NCBI GenBank assembly: GCA_019309815.1
Contig: JAFDFO010000117.1
Coordinates: forward strand, 1-10,660
Direction: 5' to 3'
DNA from: Deltaproteobacteria bacterium
Lineage (GTDB): Bacteria; Desulfobacterota; Desulfobacteria; Desulfobacterales; C00003060
Length of the DNA stretch: 10,660 nucleotides
Positions 5,997 through 10,660 of this stretch are shown piece by piece (positions within the stretch are counted from its first letter, which is position 1; each line of letters begins with the position of its first letter). The notes under the pieces were generated by a model. That model did not search any database, had not been told where the DNA came from, and was given only the letters and a program-made list of their open reading frames with translations. A program made the position numbers and the translations under genes.

Positions 5997-6443
5997 ATGA
6001 AGAAGGTACTCATTGCTTACGACAGCAGAACCGGTAACACCGAAAAGATGGCAGAGCTTATCGCTGAAGGGGTTCGCATTAGCGGACAGGAAGCCGAACT
6101 TATGAAGATCAGCGAGATAAAGAATGACAAGGCATTGCAGGGATATGATGCGTATATGTTCGGCAGTCCCACATATCATCGGGATATGACAGGTGGTATG
6201 AAGACGTTTCTCTTCCTGGTGCAAAAGGCAGGCCTCGGTGGAAAGATTGGCGGGGCTTTCGGGTCCCACACACACAGCGGTGACGCACCGGGGCTGATTT
6301 TTGACACCATGCAGTATGTGTTTAAGATGAAGATGACCAGTCTTGGCTCCTTTAATATGAAAGAAGATGTCATCACAACAGGTGAGGGGATCCGGGCTTG
6401 TCAGGATTACGGGAAGGCCATCGCCGAAGAGGCCTCTCAATAA
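5997..6443 (+). CDS. Flavodoxin-like FMN protein
   Basis: This 148-residue single-domain flavodoxin-like protein is a soluble FMN-bound electron carrier. The FMN phosphate loop is clear: DSRTGNTEKMAE at residues 9-20. A second FMN-contact loop follows at GSPTYHRDMTGGMKTFL (about 56-72), then GAFGSHTHSGDAPG near 82-95. It resembles the flavodoxin domain of FprA-type flavodiiron proteins as well as free flavodoxins, but the metallo-lactamase half is absent and the protein is complete, so it is not a truncated FprA. It begins 11 nt after the preceding stop, with a ribosome site overlapping that stop. In this operon it is a plausible electron donor to rubrerythrin, perhaps standing in for the broken rubredoxin, which is inference. 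Confidence 0.88.
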   Translation: MKKVLIAYDSRTGNTEKMAELIAEGVRISGQEAELMKISEIKNDKALQGYDAYMFGSPTYHRDMTGGMKTFLFLVQKAGLGGKIGGAFGSHTHSGDAPGLIFDTMQYVFKMKMTSLGSFNMKEDVITTGEGIRACQDYGKAIAEEASQ

Positions 6444-6480
6444 TCTCCAGTCGGTGTCTACGGTGAGCCTGCCTGCCCTG

Positions 6481-6519
6481 CTTGTCGCGCCGTCTTGTCG
6501 CGCCGTCTTGTCGCGCCGT
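6481..6519. repeat. Three perfect 13-bp tandem copies
   Basis: CTTGTCGCGCCGT is repeated three times without a gap or mismatch at 6481-6493, 6494-6506 and 6507-6519. The unit is the left part of the dispersed palindromic core in this block, so only half the element was amplified here. Confidence 0.95.
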
Positions 6520-6576
6520 AGCTTTACGCGAAGGCGGAAGCTTTACGCGAAGGCGGAAGCTTTATGCGAAGGCGGA
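6520..6576. repeat. Three 19-bp tandem copies
   Basis: AGCTTTACGCGAAGGCGGA is repeated at 6520-6538, 6539-6557 and 6558-6576, the third copy with one change (TTATGC). It follows the 13-bp array directly, and the unit is the right part of the same core. Confidence 0.95.
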
Positions 6577-6637
6577 AGCCAGTCGAAGTGTTTATGGTGA
6601 GCTTGTTTATCCTGAGCCTGCCTGTCCTGCTTGTCGC

Positions 6638-6698
6638 GCCGTAGTCTTGACGGCCGTAGTCTTGACGAAGGCGGAAGCCCCGCCGAAGGGCCGAAGGG
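6638..6698. repeat. 15-bp and 8-bp tandem duplications
   Basis: GCCGTAGTCTTGACG occurs twice in tandem (6638-6652, 6653-6667), and CCGAAGGG twice in tandem (6683-6690, 6691-6698). Both are perfect and belong to the same repeat block. Confidence 0.9.
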
Positions 6699-6774
6699 CT
6701 TGCCCTGCCTGCCGCGCCACAGCTTTAGTGATGGCGGAAGCCTTGACGTAGGCGGAAGCCTGTCGAGGGGGCTG

Positions 6775-6803
6775 TTGACAGCGCCGGCCGATCAATATAT
6801 AAG
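6775..6803 (+). promoter_or_regulatory. Near-consensus sigma-70 promoter
   Basis: A perfect -35 box TTGACA (6775-6780) and -10 box TATAAG (6798-6803, five of six) are separated by exactly 17 bp, followed by AT-rich DNA. The start of transcription would be near 6810. It is the best promoter in the window, yet no protein gene starts for over 600 nt downstream. It lies right at the edge of the repeat block. Confidence 0.75.
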
Positions 6804-6809
6804 GGGTTA

Positions 6810-6917
6810 AAATTATAACGAATTCGGTCTAGAGATGAAAAACATCAGCAAGACCCCAACGGGTTGACAAAGGCTTCACGCAATCGTGTTTGAGATACGT
6901 TTGCTTGAGGCCTTTTT
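6810..6917 (+). ncRNA. Candidate small RNA between a strong promoter and a terminator
   Basis: The region runs from the predicted start of the 6775-6803 promoter to the end of a terminator, about 108 nt. A nested hairpin lies near its 5' end: GGTCT (6826-6830) with AGACC (6851-6855), and inside it GATG (6834-6837) with CATC (6843-6846) around AAAAA. I do not recognise it as a known RNA family. It contains a 10-codon frame (MKNISKTPTG from 6835) that lacks a good ribosome site. The alternative is a decayed gene leader left behind by a rearrangement. Confidence 0.4.
6869..6917 (+). terminator. Probable Rho-independent terminator
   Basis: AAAGGCTTC (6869-6877) pairs with GAGGCCTTT (6907-6915), nine pairs including one wobble, and the T-run continues to 6917 (five Ts). 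The 29-nt loop could fold a small inner stem (CACG/CGTG, 6877-6888). The loop is longer than typical, so confidence is moderate. Confidence 0.55.
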
Positions 6918-7000
6918 AGTTGGATCATCTCCCGATTAGTTGCAGTTCATTAGGGGCAAATAAGTGTGTCATATCCAATTGAACAGGTGTGATGCAAGAG

Positions 7001-7081
7001 GGTTCAAGGGTTCAAGGATTCGAGTGAAATGCTTTACAAACTACTGAAGGATCCAAGGGGTCGAGGCTCCAGGGATTCAAG
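7001..7081 (+). repeat. Octanucleotide repeat clusters (forward), consensus G(G/A)TTCAAG
   Basis: Two clusters of 8-bp units occur. The first is GGTTCAAG, GGTTCAAG, GATTCGAG (7001-7024). The second is GATCCAAG, GGGTCGAG, GCTCCAGG, GATTCAAG (7050-7081). Each cluster is followed by a related tail, TGAAATGC and TGAAAAGC, so cluster plus tail is itself duplicated. The same octamer occurs inverted at 7373-7404. Confidence 0.85.
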
Positions 7082-7100
7082 TGAAAAGCAAAAAAATATT

Positions 7101-7134
7101 GAAGATGCCCTGCAGCAAGCTACTGGGCATCTTC
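7101..7134. repeat. Palindromic (REP-like) element, copy 1
   Basis: GAAGATGCCC (7101-7110) and GGGCATCTTC (7125-7134) form a perfect 10-bp stem. The centre TGCAGCAAGCTACT is a damaged version of the tight palindrome CCCTGCAGC-AA-GCTGCAGGG. No T-run follows. The second copy of the same core lies 40 bp downstream. Confidence 0.75.
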
Positions 7135-7174
7135 GACTGTAAGGAAATATACCATTTTTAGATTCGCTCGCTAA

Positions 7175-7218
7175 CCCTGCAGCAACTCGACTGAGCTCGT
7201 CGAAGTCAAGCTGCAGGG
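7175..7218. repeat. Palindromic element, copy 2, with a second palindrome in its loop
   Basis: CCCTGCAGC (7175-7183) and GCTGCAGGG (7210-7218) are perfect 9-bp arms. In place of the 2-nt AA loop of copy 1 there are 26 nt, AA...AA flanking a segment whose TCGAC/GTCGA ends pair with each other around TGAGCTC. The inner part resembles the dispersed ACTTCGACGAGCTCAG type of intergenic repeat. It looks like one palindrome inserted in another. Confidence 0.7.
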
Positions 7219-7372
7219 CATGCACTCGCTATTGCAGTTCAAAGAAAGGAACCCAGATTTTGTTGGCAGGGGGTCTATATTTAATTGAAAAAAGTGAATT
7301 GGGTACACAAAAAAAAGACATTACAGAAATCGAAAGAATGTTACCGGCGCTAATAAAGTCTTTAAAACAAAC

Positions 7373-7404
7373 CCTTGAATCCTTGACCCCTTGAATCCTT
7401 GGAC
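7373..7404 (-). repeat. Octanucleotide repeat cluster (inverted)
   Basis: Four 8-bp units, CCTTGAAT, CCTTGACC, CCTTGAAT, CCTTGGAC, are the reverse complement of the octamer at 7001-7081. Together the clusters bracket about 400 bp (7001-7404) holding two palindromic elements, as a small non-autonomous element might. No target-site duplication was found by eye. Confidence 0.8.
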
Positions 7405-7406
7405 CC

Positions 7407-7437
7407 TCTTCTCCAACTAAATTGGAGAAGAACCTTT
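7407..7437 (+). terminator. Terminator-like hairpin before the kinase gene
   Basis: TCTTCTCCAA (7407-7416) and TTGGAGAAGA (7422-7431) form a perfect 10-bp stem with loop CTAAA, followed by ACCTTTTAG. The stem has only four G-C pairs and the T-run is short, so it could terminate upstream transcription weakly or act as a leader structure for the kinase, whose start is 30 nt further on. Confidence 0.45.
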
Positions 7438-7467
7438 TAGTTCGAGTCATTTGAAAGGAAACCTCCC

Positions 7468-9438
7468 ATGGCCAAGAAGCCGACCTACGAAGAACTGGAA
7501 CAACGGGTAAAGGCGCTGGAAAAAGAGACTCTTGAACGGAAACAAAACAAAGAGGCAGTGCAGCAGAGGGAAGCTACCTACGGGGTGCTATTCTCTGCCG
7601 GGCCGGATGCCATCATCGTGGTGGACGCCGACACACAGAAGATCGTGGATGTCAATGGAACGGCTTCGACGCTGTATGGCTATAGTTCGGAGGAACTCCT
7701 GGGACTCAGGGTAACTGAACTCTCGGCTGAGCCGGAGAGGTCAGCAGCCCACATCAAACAGGTCGTGTCAGGGAAACCATCGGCCCAGTCTCACGGGCGG
7801 GTAGAGCGTTTCCACAGGAAGAAAGATGGTACGATCTTTCCGGTCGAAATCTCCAGCGGTGTTTACCCGTTTCAGGACCGCAAGATGGTGTGTGCCATCA
7901 TCCGGGACATTACGGAGCATAAACGGTCAGAGGCTTCCCTGGAGCGATCCAACATTGCAATGCTCGAGATGCTGGAGAGTATCAGTGACGGCTTCTTCTC
8001 TCTGGATAGTGAGTTTATTGTCACTTACTTCAATGCGGCTGCCGGCCGGCTTCTGGGCCGCAAGAGCTGGGAGGTGATCGGGCACCATTTCTACAAGGCA
8101 TTTCCGGAGTTCACGGGCTCCATTTTCGAAGAGAAATTCACACAGGGAGTCAAGGAGAAAGCCTTTGTTTCTTTCGAAACATACTTTGACGTACTACCCT
8201 ATGAGAACTGGTACGAAGTCCGAGTCTATCCTCAGGCAGACGGTATCTCGGTCTATTTTCAGGTGACCAGTGAACGCAAGCAGGTCGAAGAAGAGAAAAG
8301 AAGACTCGAGGCCCAGCTTCAGCAGGCTCAGAAGATGAAAGCAGTCGGCGCTCTCGCAGGGGGCATTGCGAATGACTTCAATAATCTCCTTGCAGTTATT
8401 CAGGCAAGCGCGTCGCTTGTGCTCCTGGACATTGATATGTCCCATACGCATTACGGACACCTCAGGAACATCGAAAAGCAGGTTCACAACGGGTCCAGGT
8501 TAAGCGCGCAGCTTCTGGGATATGCCGGGAAAGGGAGATACGAAGTCCGGGCAATTGATATCAACCAACTGGTGGGAGAGACCGCGAAAATTCTTGGCCA
8601 AGCGAGAAGAAGAATTAAGATACGCTGCTCTTTTGCCGATGACCTGCCTGCTGTAGAGGTAGATATGAGTCAGATAGAACAGGTTTTTGAGGATCTATTA
8701 GTGAATGCCGCCGATGCCATGCCGGATGGCGGAGATCTGACATTGACAAGTACTATGGTTACGCATAAGGACATGGAGGGCCATGTCCATGACCCAAAGC
8801 CCGGGAATTATGTGCTCTTGACAATCACCGACACAGGTGTTGGCATGGACGATGAAACCAGGGAGCGAATCTTTGAACCGTTTTTCACCACCAAAGAGGA
8901 GATGAATGCAAGCGGGCTTGGTTTGGCTTCAGCATATGGTATTATCGAAGGGCATGGTGGATACATCGATGTCGATTCCAGCAAAGGGCAGGGAACAACC
9001 TTTAGCATCTATCTTCAGGCGTCGGAAAAGGAGGTTGAAAAACCTGTGACGCCTATAGACCAGATCATCAAGGGAAGCGGTACGGTTCTTCTCGTGGACG
9101 ACGAACCCATGGTCCTGGAGGTTGGGGCCAAGCTGCTCGAGAAGCTTGGTTTCGCGGTGATTCAGGCCAAGGGGGGAAAGGAGGCTGTTGAGATCTATGA
9201 AGAACGCCAGGCCGGTATCGATCTCGTTATTTTGGACATGATCATGCCGGAAATGGGTGGCGGCGACGCGTTCGACAGAATGAAAGAGATCAACCCGAAC
9301 GTAAAGGTGATCCTTTCGACAGGATACACCAAGGACGGGAGAGCAGCCGAGATAATGGAGAGGGGTTGTGACGGTTTCCTGCAAAAGCCCTTCACCATTC
9401 GTGACCTCTCTGCAAGGATTTCCGAGGTATTAGGCTAA
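7468..9438 (+). CDS. PAS-PAS hybrid histidine kinase-receiver protein lacking the phospho-accepting His
   Basis: This 656-residue cytoplasmic signalling protein has no membrane segment. Order: N-terminal coiled coil (about 4-35), PAS 1 (about 36-150, ending IIRDITEHKR), PAS 2 (about 163-275), a connecting coiled coil, the dimerisation helix (about 286-355), the ATP-binding domain (about 395-517; N-box N413, DTGVGM 455-460, FFTTKEE 472-478, SGLGLA 482-487) and a receiver (about 538-655). The receiver has the acidic pair D544/D545, phospho-acceptor D590, S617 and K640. The H-box reads GGIANDFNN where relatives have GGIAHDFNN, so codon 302 is AAT (Asn) rather than CAT/CAC. Without that His, normal autophosphorylation and relay to its own receiver should fail; it may be a pseudokinase, a cross-acting partner or a decaying gene. 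The start at 7468 is preceded by an AAAGGAAA site. The MAKKPTYEELEQRV opening is common in Desulfobacterota PAS kinases. Confidence 0.92.
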   Translation: MAKKPTYEELEQRVKALEKETLERKQNKEAVQQREATYGVLFSAGPDAIIVVDADTQKIVDVNGTASTLYGYSSEELLGLRVTELSAEPERSAAHIKQVVSGKPSAQSHGRVERFHRKKDGTIFPVEISSGVYPFQDRKMVCAIIRDITEHKRSEASLERSNIAMLEMLESISDGFFSLDSEFIVTYFNAAAGRLLGRKSWEVIGHHFYKAFPEFTGSIFEEKFTQGVKEKAFVSFETYFDVLPYENWYEVRVYPQADGISVYFQVTSERKQVEEEKRRLEAQLQQAQKMKAVGALAGGIANDFNNLLAVIQASASLVLLDIDMSHTHYGHLRNIEKQVHNGSRLSAQLLGYAGKGRYEVRAIDINQLVGETAKILGQARRRIKIRCSFADDLPAVEVDMSQIEQVFEDLLVNAADAMPDGGDLTLTSTMVTHKDMEGHVHDPKPGNYVLLTITDTGVGMDDETRERIFEPFFTTKEEMNASGLGLASAYGIIEGHGGYIDVDSSKGQGTTFSIYLQASEKEVEKPVTPIDQIIKGSGTVLLVDDEPMVLEVGAKLLEKLGFAVIQAKGGKEAVEIYEERQAGIDLVILDMIMPEMGGGDAFDRMKEINPNVKVILSTGYTKDGRAAEIMERGCDGFLQKPFTIRDLSARISEVLG

Positions 9439-9598
9439 GAGAACGAGCCGCAAGGACCGTGGAAAGAAGCTTGAAAAAACCGTACCAATGTGCTCTATGT
9501 CAACGTCTGACCGCACTGGTTTCCAGGCGCGGGTGTCATTGAGACTTGTTCCCTAATACGGTGCATTTCAACCACCTTTTTTGCGAAGGAGGAGTTCC

Positions 9599-10426
9599 AT
9601 GAAAAGAACAAGTATCATCATTCTTCTTGTATTGGCTATGGGCTTATTGTCGGCATGTGCCCACATGACAGGCCCTAAGGCGGGAGCGTCTGCTTCACCG
9701 GTCATCGATCAGATTGTGAAAAGGGGAGAATTGATCGTGGGTACGTCCGGAGACATGCCCCCGCTCAACATGACAACCAAAGAGGGAGAAATCATCGGTA
9801 TGGAGCCCGACCTGGCCAGATATATGGCCGACGCCATGGGTGTAACACTCAGGTTTGAGCGCATGCCGTTTGCTGAGTTGCTGCCGGCGCTTGAGGCGGG
9901 CAAGGTGGACATGGTGATGTCCGGCATGACCATTATCCCCGAGAGAAATCTAAAGGTGGCCTTTGTCGGGCCGTATTTCATCTCTGGAAAGGCGTTCCTG
10001 ACCAAAGCCAAAACAATCGCGTCCGTAAAAGATGCATCTGACATAAACAGCCCGGACTTCACCCTGGCGGCACTGCAGGGTTCCACCAGCCAGCTTTTTG
10101 CGGAAAAAGCCTTACCAAGGGCCTATCTCGTGGCGACCAAGGGCTATGATGAGGCAGTTGACCTGGTGATTCAGGGCAAAGTTGACGCCCTGGTTGCTGA
10201 TTATCTCATCTGCCTGGTGTCCCTCCTGCGCCATCCTTACGAGGACCTTGTGTCCGTGATCACCCCGTTGACGTATGAGCCGATTGGTATCGCAGTCCCT
10301 GCCAATGATCCGCTTCTCGTCAACTGGTTAGAGAATATTCTTACTATGCTCAAAGGGAGTGGTGAGCTGGAAGATTTGGAGGATCACTGGCTTGAGGATC
10401 CTTCCTGGTTGAACAAACTCCCCTAA
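9599..10426 (+). CDS. Amino-acid-type periplasmic solute-binding lipoprotein (SBP family 3)
   Basis: This 275-residue substrate-binding protein belongs to bacterial extracellular solute-binding family 3, which captures polar amino acids or related small ligands for an ABC transporter or a sensor. Signal: MKRT, a hydrophobic core, and the lipobox LLSAC, with lipidation at Cys20. The family pattern is clear: VIDQIVKRGELIVGTSGDMPPLN (about 37-60), then GMEPDLARYMADAMGV, the PFAELLPALEAGKVDMVMSGMTI segment and PERNLKVAFVGPYF, and the second lobe with LQGSTSQLFA and VDLVIQGKVDALVADY. The ATG at 9599 has GAAGGAGGAG upstream and starts the signal peptide; an in-frame TTG at 9581 is less likely. No permease or ATPase gene follows directly. 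It lies 160 nt after the kinase gene, and no terminator was seen between them, so a sensory partnership is possible but unproven. Confidence 0.9.
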   Translation: MKRTSIIILLVLAMGLLSACAHMTGPKAGASASPVIDQIVKRGELIVGTSGDMPPLNMTTKEGEIIGMEPDLARYMADAMGVTLRFERMPFAELLPALEAGKVDMVMSGMTIIPERNLKVAFVGPYFISGKAFLTKAKTIASVKDASDINSPDFTLAALQGSTSQLFAEKALPRAYLVATKGYDEAVDLVIQGKVDALVADYLICLVSLLRHPYEDLVSVITPLTYEPIGIAVPANDPLLVNWLENILTMLKGSGELEDLEDHWLEDPSWLNKLP

Positions 10427-10469
10427 AAACAGGCTTTATCCTGCCTGATATGAGAAGGAGGTCAATCCC

Positions 10470-10660
10470 ATGAAGGTACAATCAATGCCACGGCCAAGGA
10501 GATTGACACGAGTGTGGACGTTGCCCTGGAGCGCTTCTACAATGACGTGAAAGGGGGCAAGGAGTTTCTCAAAAATGCCAAGGGCGTGCTAGTCTTTCCG
10601 AGTGTCTTCAAGGCCGGAATCGGCATTGGGGGTGAATACGGTGAAGGAGCCCTCAGAATC
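10470..10660 (+). pseudogene. SYLF (Ysc84) domain gene, start out of frame, 3' end beyond window
   Basis: From 10481 the frame reads INATAKEIDTSVDVALERF, continues KGGKEFLKNAKGVLVFPS, and ends in FKAGIGIGGEYGEGALRI at the window edge. This is the N-terminal half of the SYLF/Ysc84 lipid-binding domain, usually exported or membrane-associated. The only well-placed start is ATG 10470, 7 nt after a strong AAGGAGGT, but it lies in another frame and stops after about two dozen codons. The SYLF frame itself is open only back to a TGA at 10451 and offers no ATG, GTG or TTG before GTG 10514. Relatives normally begin with a signal peptide of about 20 residues, which is missing here. A deletion that removed the signal peptide and shifted the frame would explain all this. 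If translated from GTG 10514 it would be a cytoplasmic, truncated form. Confidence 0.55.

Larger units (their letters stand above)
6444..6774. repeat. GC-rich intergenic block built of degenerate tandem and palindromic repeats
   Basis: This is a stretch of about 330 bp made of related words: TCGCGCCGTAG, CGAAGGCGGAAGC, CCTGAGCCTGCC and TGTCGAGGGGG. The recurring core pairs CGCCGTAGC with GCGAAGGCG imperfectly (7 of 9), so each full copy can form a short hairpin. Degenerate cores lie at about 6507-6542, 6635-6676, 6711-6741 and 6742-6768, with local tandem amplification between them. Related CTTCGACAGGCTCAGG-like and CCGTAGC/GAAGGCGG intergenic repeats are familiar from many environmental bacterial genomes. 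Open frames across it reflect lack of stops in repetitive GC-rich DNA, not genes. Confidence 0.7.

Noticed and set aside
5934..6440. 168-residue open frame on the - strand
   Set aside because: It is antisense to the clear flavodoxin gene, shows no recognisable family sequence and lacks a convincing ribosome site.
6481..6576. CRISPR array
   Set aside because: The 13- and 19-bp units are directly adjacent with no unique spacers.
6482..6795. Open frames on both strands over the GC-rich repeats
   Set aside because: The translations are periodic (repeated EALREGG/AKAEA-like words) and come from tandem repeats without stop codons.
6864..6892. Second promoter beginning with TTGACA at 6864
   Set aside because: At 16-18 bp there is no acceptable -10 box (TGTTTG), and the segment overlaps the terminator stem.
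7034..7225. 63-residue open frame on the - strand (MHALQLDFDELSRV...)
   Set aside because: It is a translation of the palindromic and octamer repeats in this spacer, not of a gene.
8929..9384. 151-residue open frame on the - strand
   Set aside because: It is antisense to the kinase and receiver domains; the + strand product is certain, and the - strand translation has no domain pattern.

Overview
The window suggests an anaerobic, probably sulfate-reducing bacterium of the Desulfobacterota (former Deltaproteobacteria). This is inferred from gene content: rubrerythrin, a rubredoxin relic, a flavodoxin, NifX/NifU-like small iron-sulfur proteins, an FmdB zinc ribbon, a selenocysteine-type peroxiredoxin and a PAS-rich hybrid kinase. 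All recognised genes are on the + strand. No tRNA, rRNA, CRISPR array or intact transposase gene was seen.

Layout. (1) Positions 1-2893 hold a compact run of redox and metal genes: the C-terminus of a flavin disulfide reductase, a CGGC-domain protein, a NifX/NifB-type protein, an IscU/NifU-type scaffold, an FmdB-type zinc ribbon, and a peroxiredoxin whose catalytic codon is TGA followed by a SECIS-like hairpin. A Rho-independent terminator (2928-2962) closes the run. (2) Positions 3106-4671 encode a phospholipase D/cardiolipin synthase-like lipoprotein. (3) Positions 4672-5229 hold no intact gene. They contain short inverted and direct repeats, a 40-nt hairpin and a rubredoxin pseudogene with a nonsense codon and a frameshift. 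(4) Positions 5230-6443 form an oxygen-defence operon: rubrerythrin, a small unknown protein and a flavodoxin. (5) Positions 6444-7467 are a kilobase without a protein gene: GC-rich tandem repeats, a near-consensus sigma-70 promoter followed about 110 nt later by a terminator (a candidate small RNA), octanucleotide repeat clusters in both orientations, and palindromic elements, one with a second palindrome in its loop. (6) Positions 7468-9438 encode a PAS-PAS-kinase-receiver protein in which the phospho-accepting histidine is asparagine. (7) Positions 9599-10426 encode an amino-acid-type solute-binding lipoprotein. (8) From 10470 to the window end is the start of a SYLF (Ysc84) domain gene whose only well-placed start codon is out of frame.

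How the genes fit together. Regions 1 and 4 look like peroxide and oxygen detoxification linked to Fe-S handling. The peroxiredoxin and rubrerythrin would reduce peroxides. The flavin reductase, flavodoxin and (formerly) rubredoxin could carry electrons to them. The NifX, NifU and FmdB proteins would handle iron or Fe-S clusters. The best leads for something undescribed are the selenoprotein with two plausible starts, the His-less hybrid kinase, and the promoter-terminator unit in the 6.8-kb spacer. All assignments come from reading the sequence only; no database search was run.
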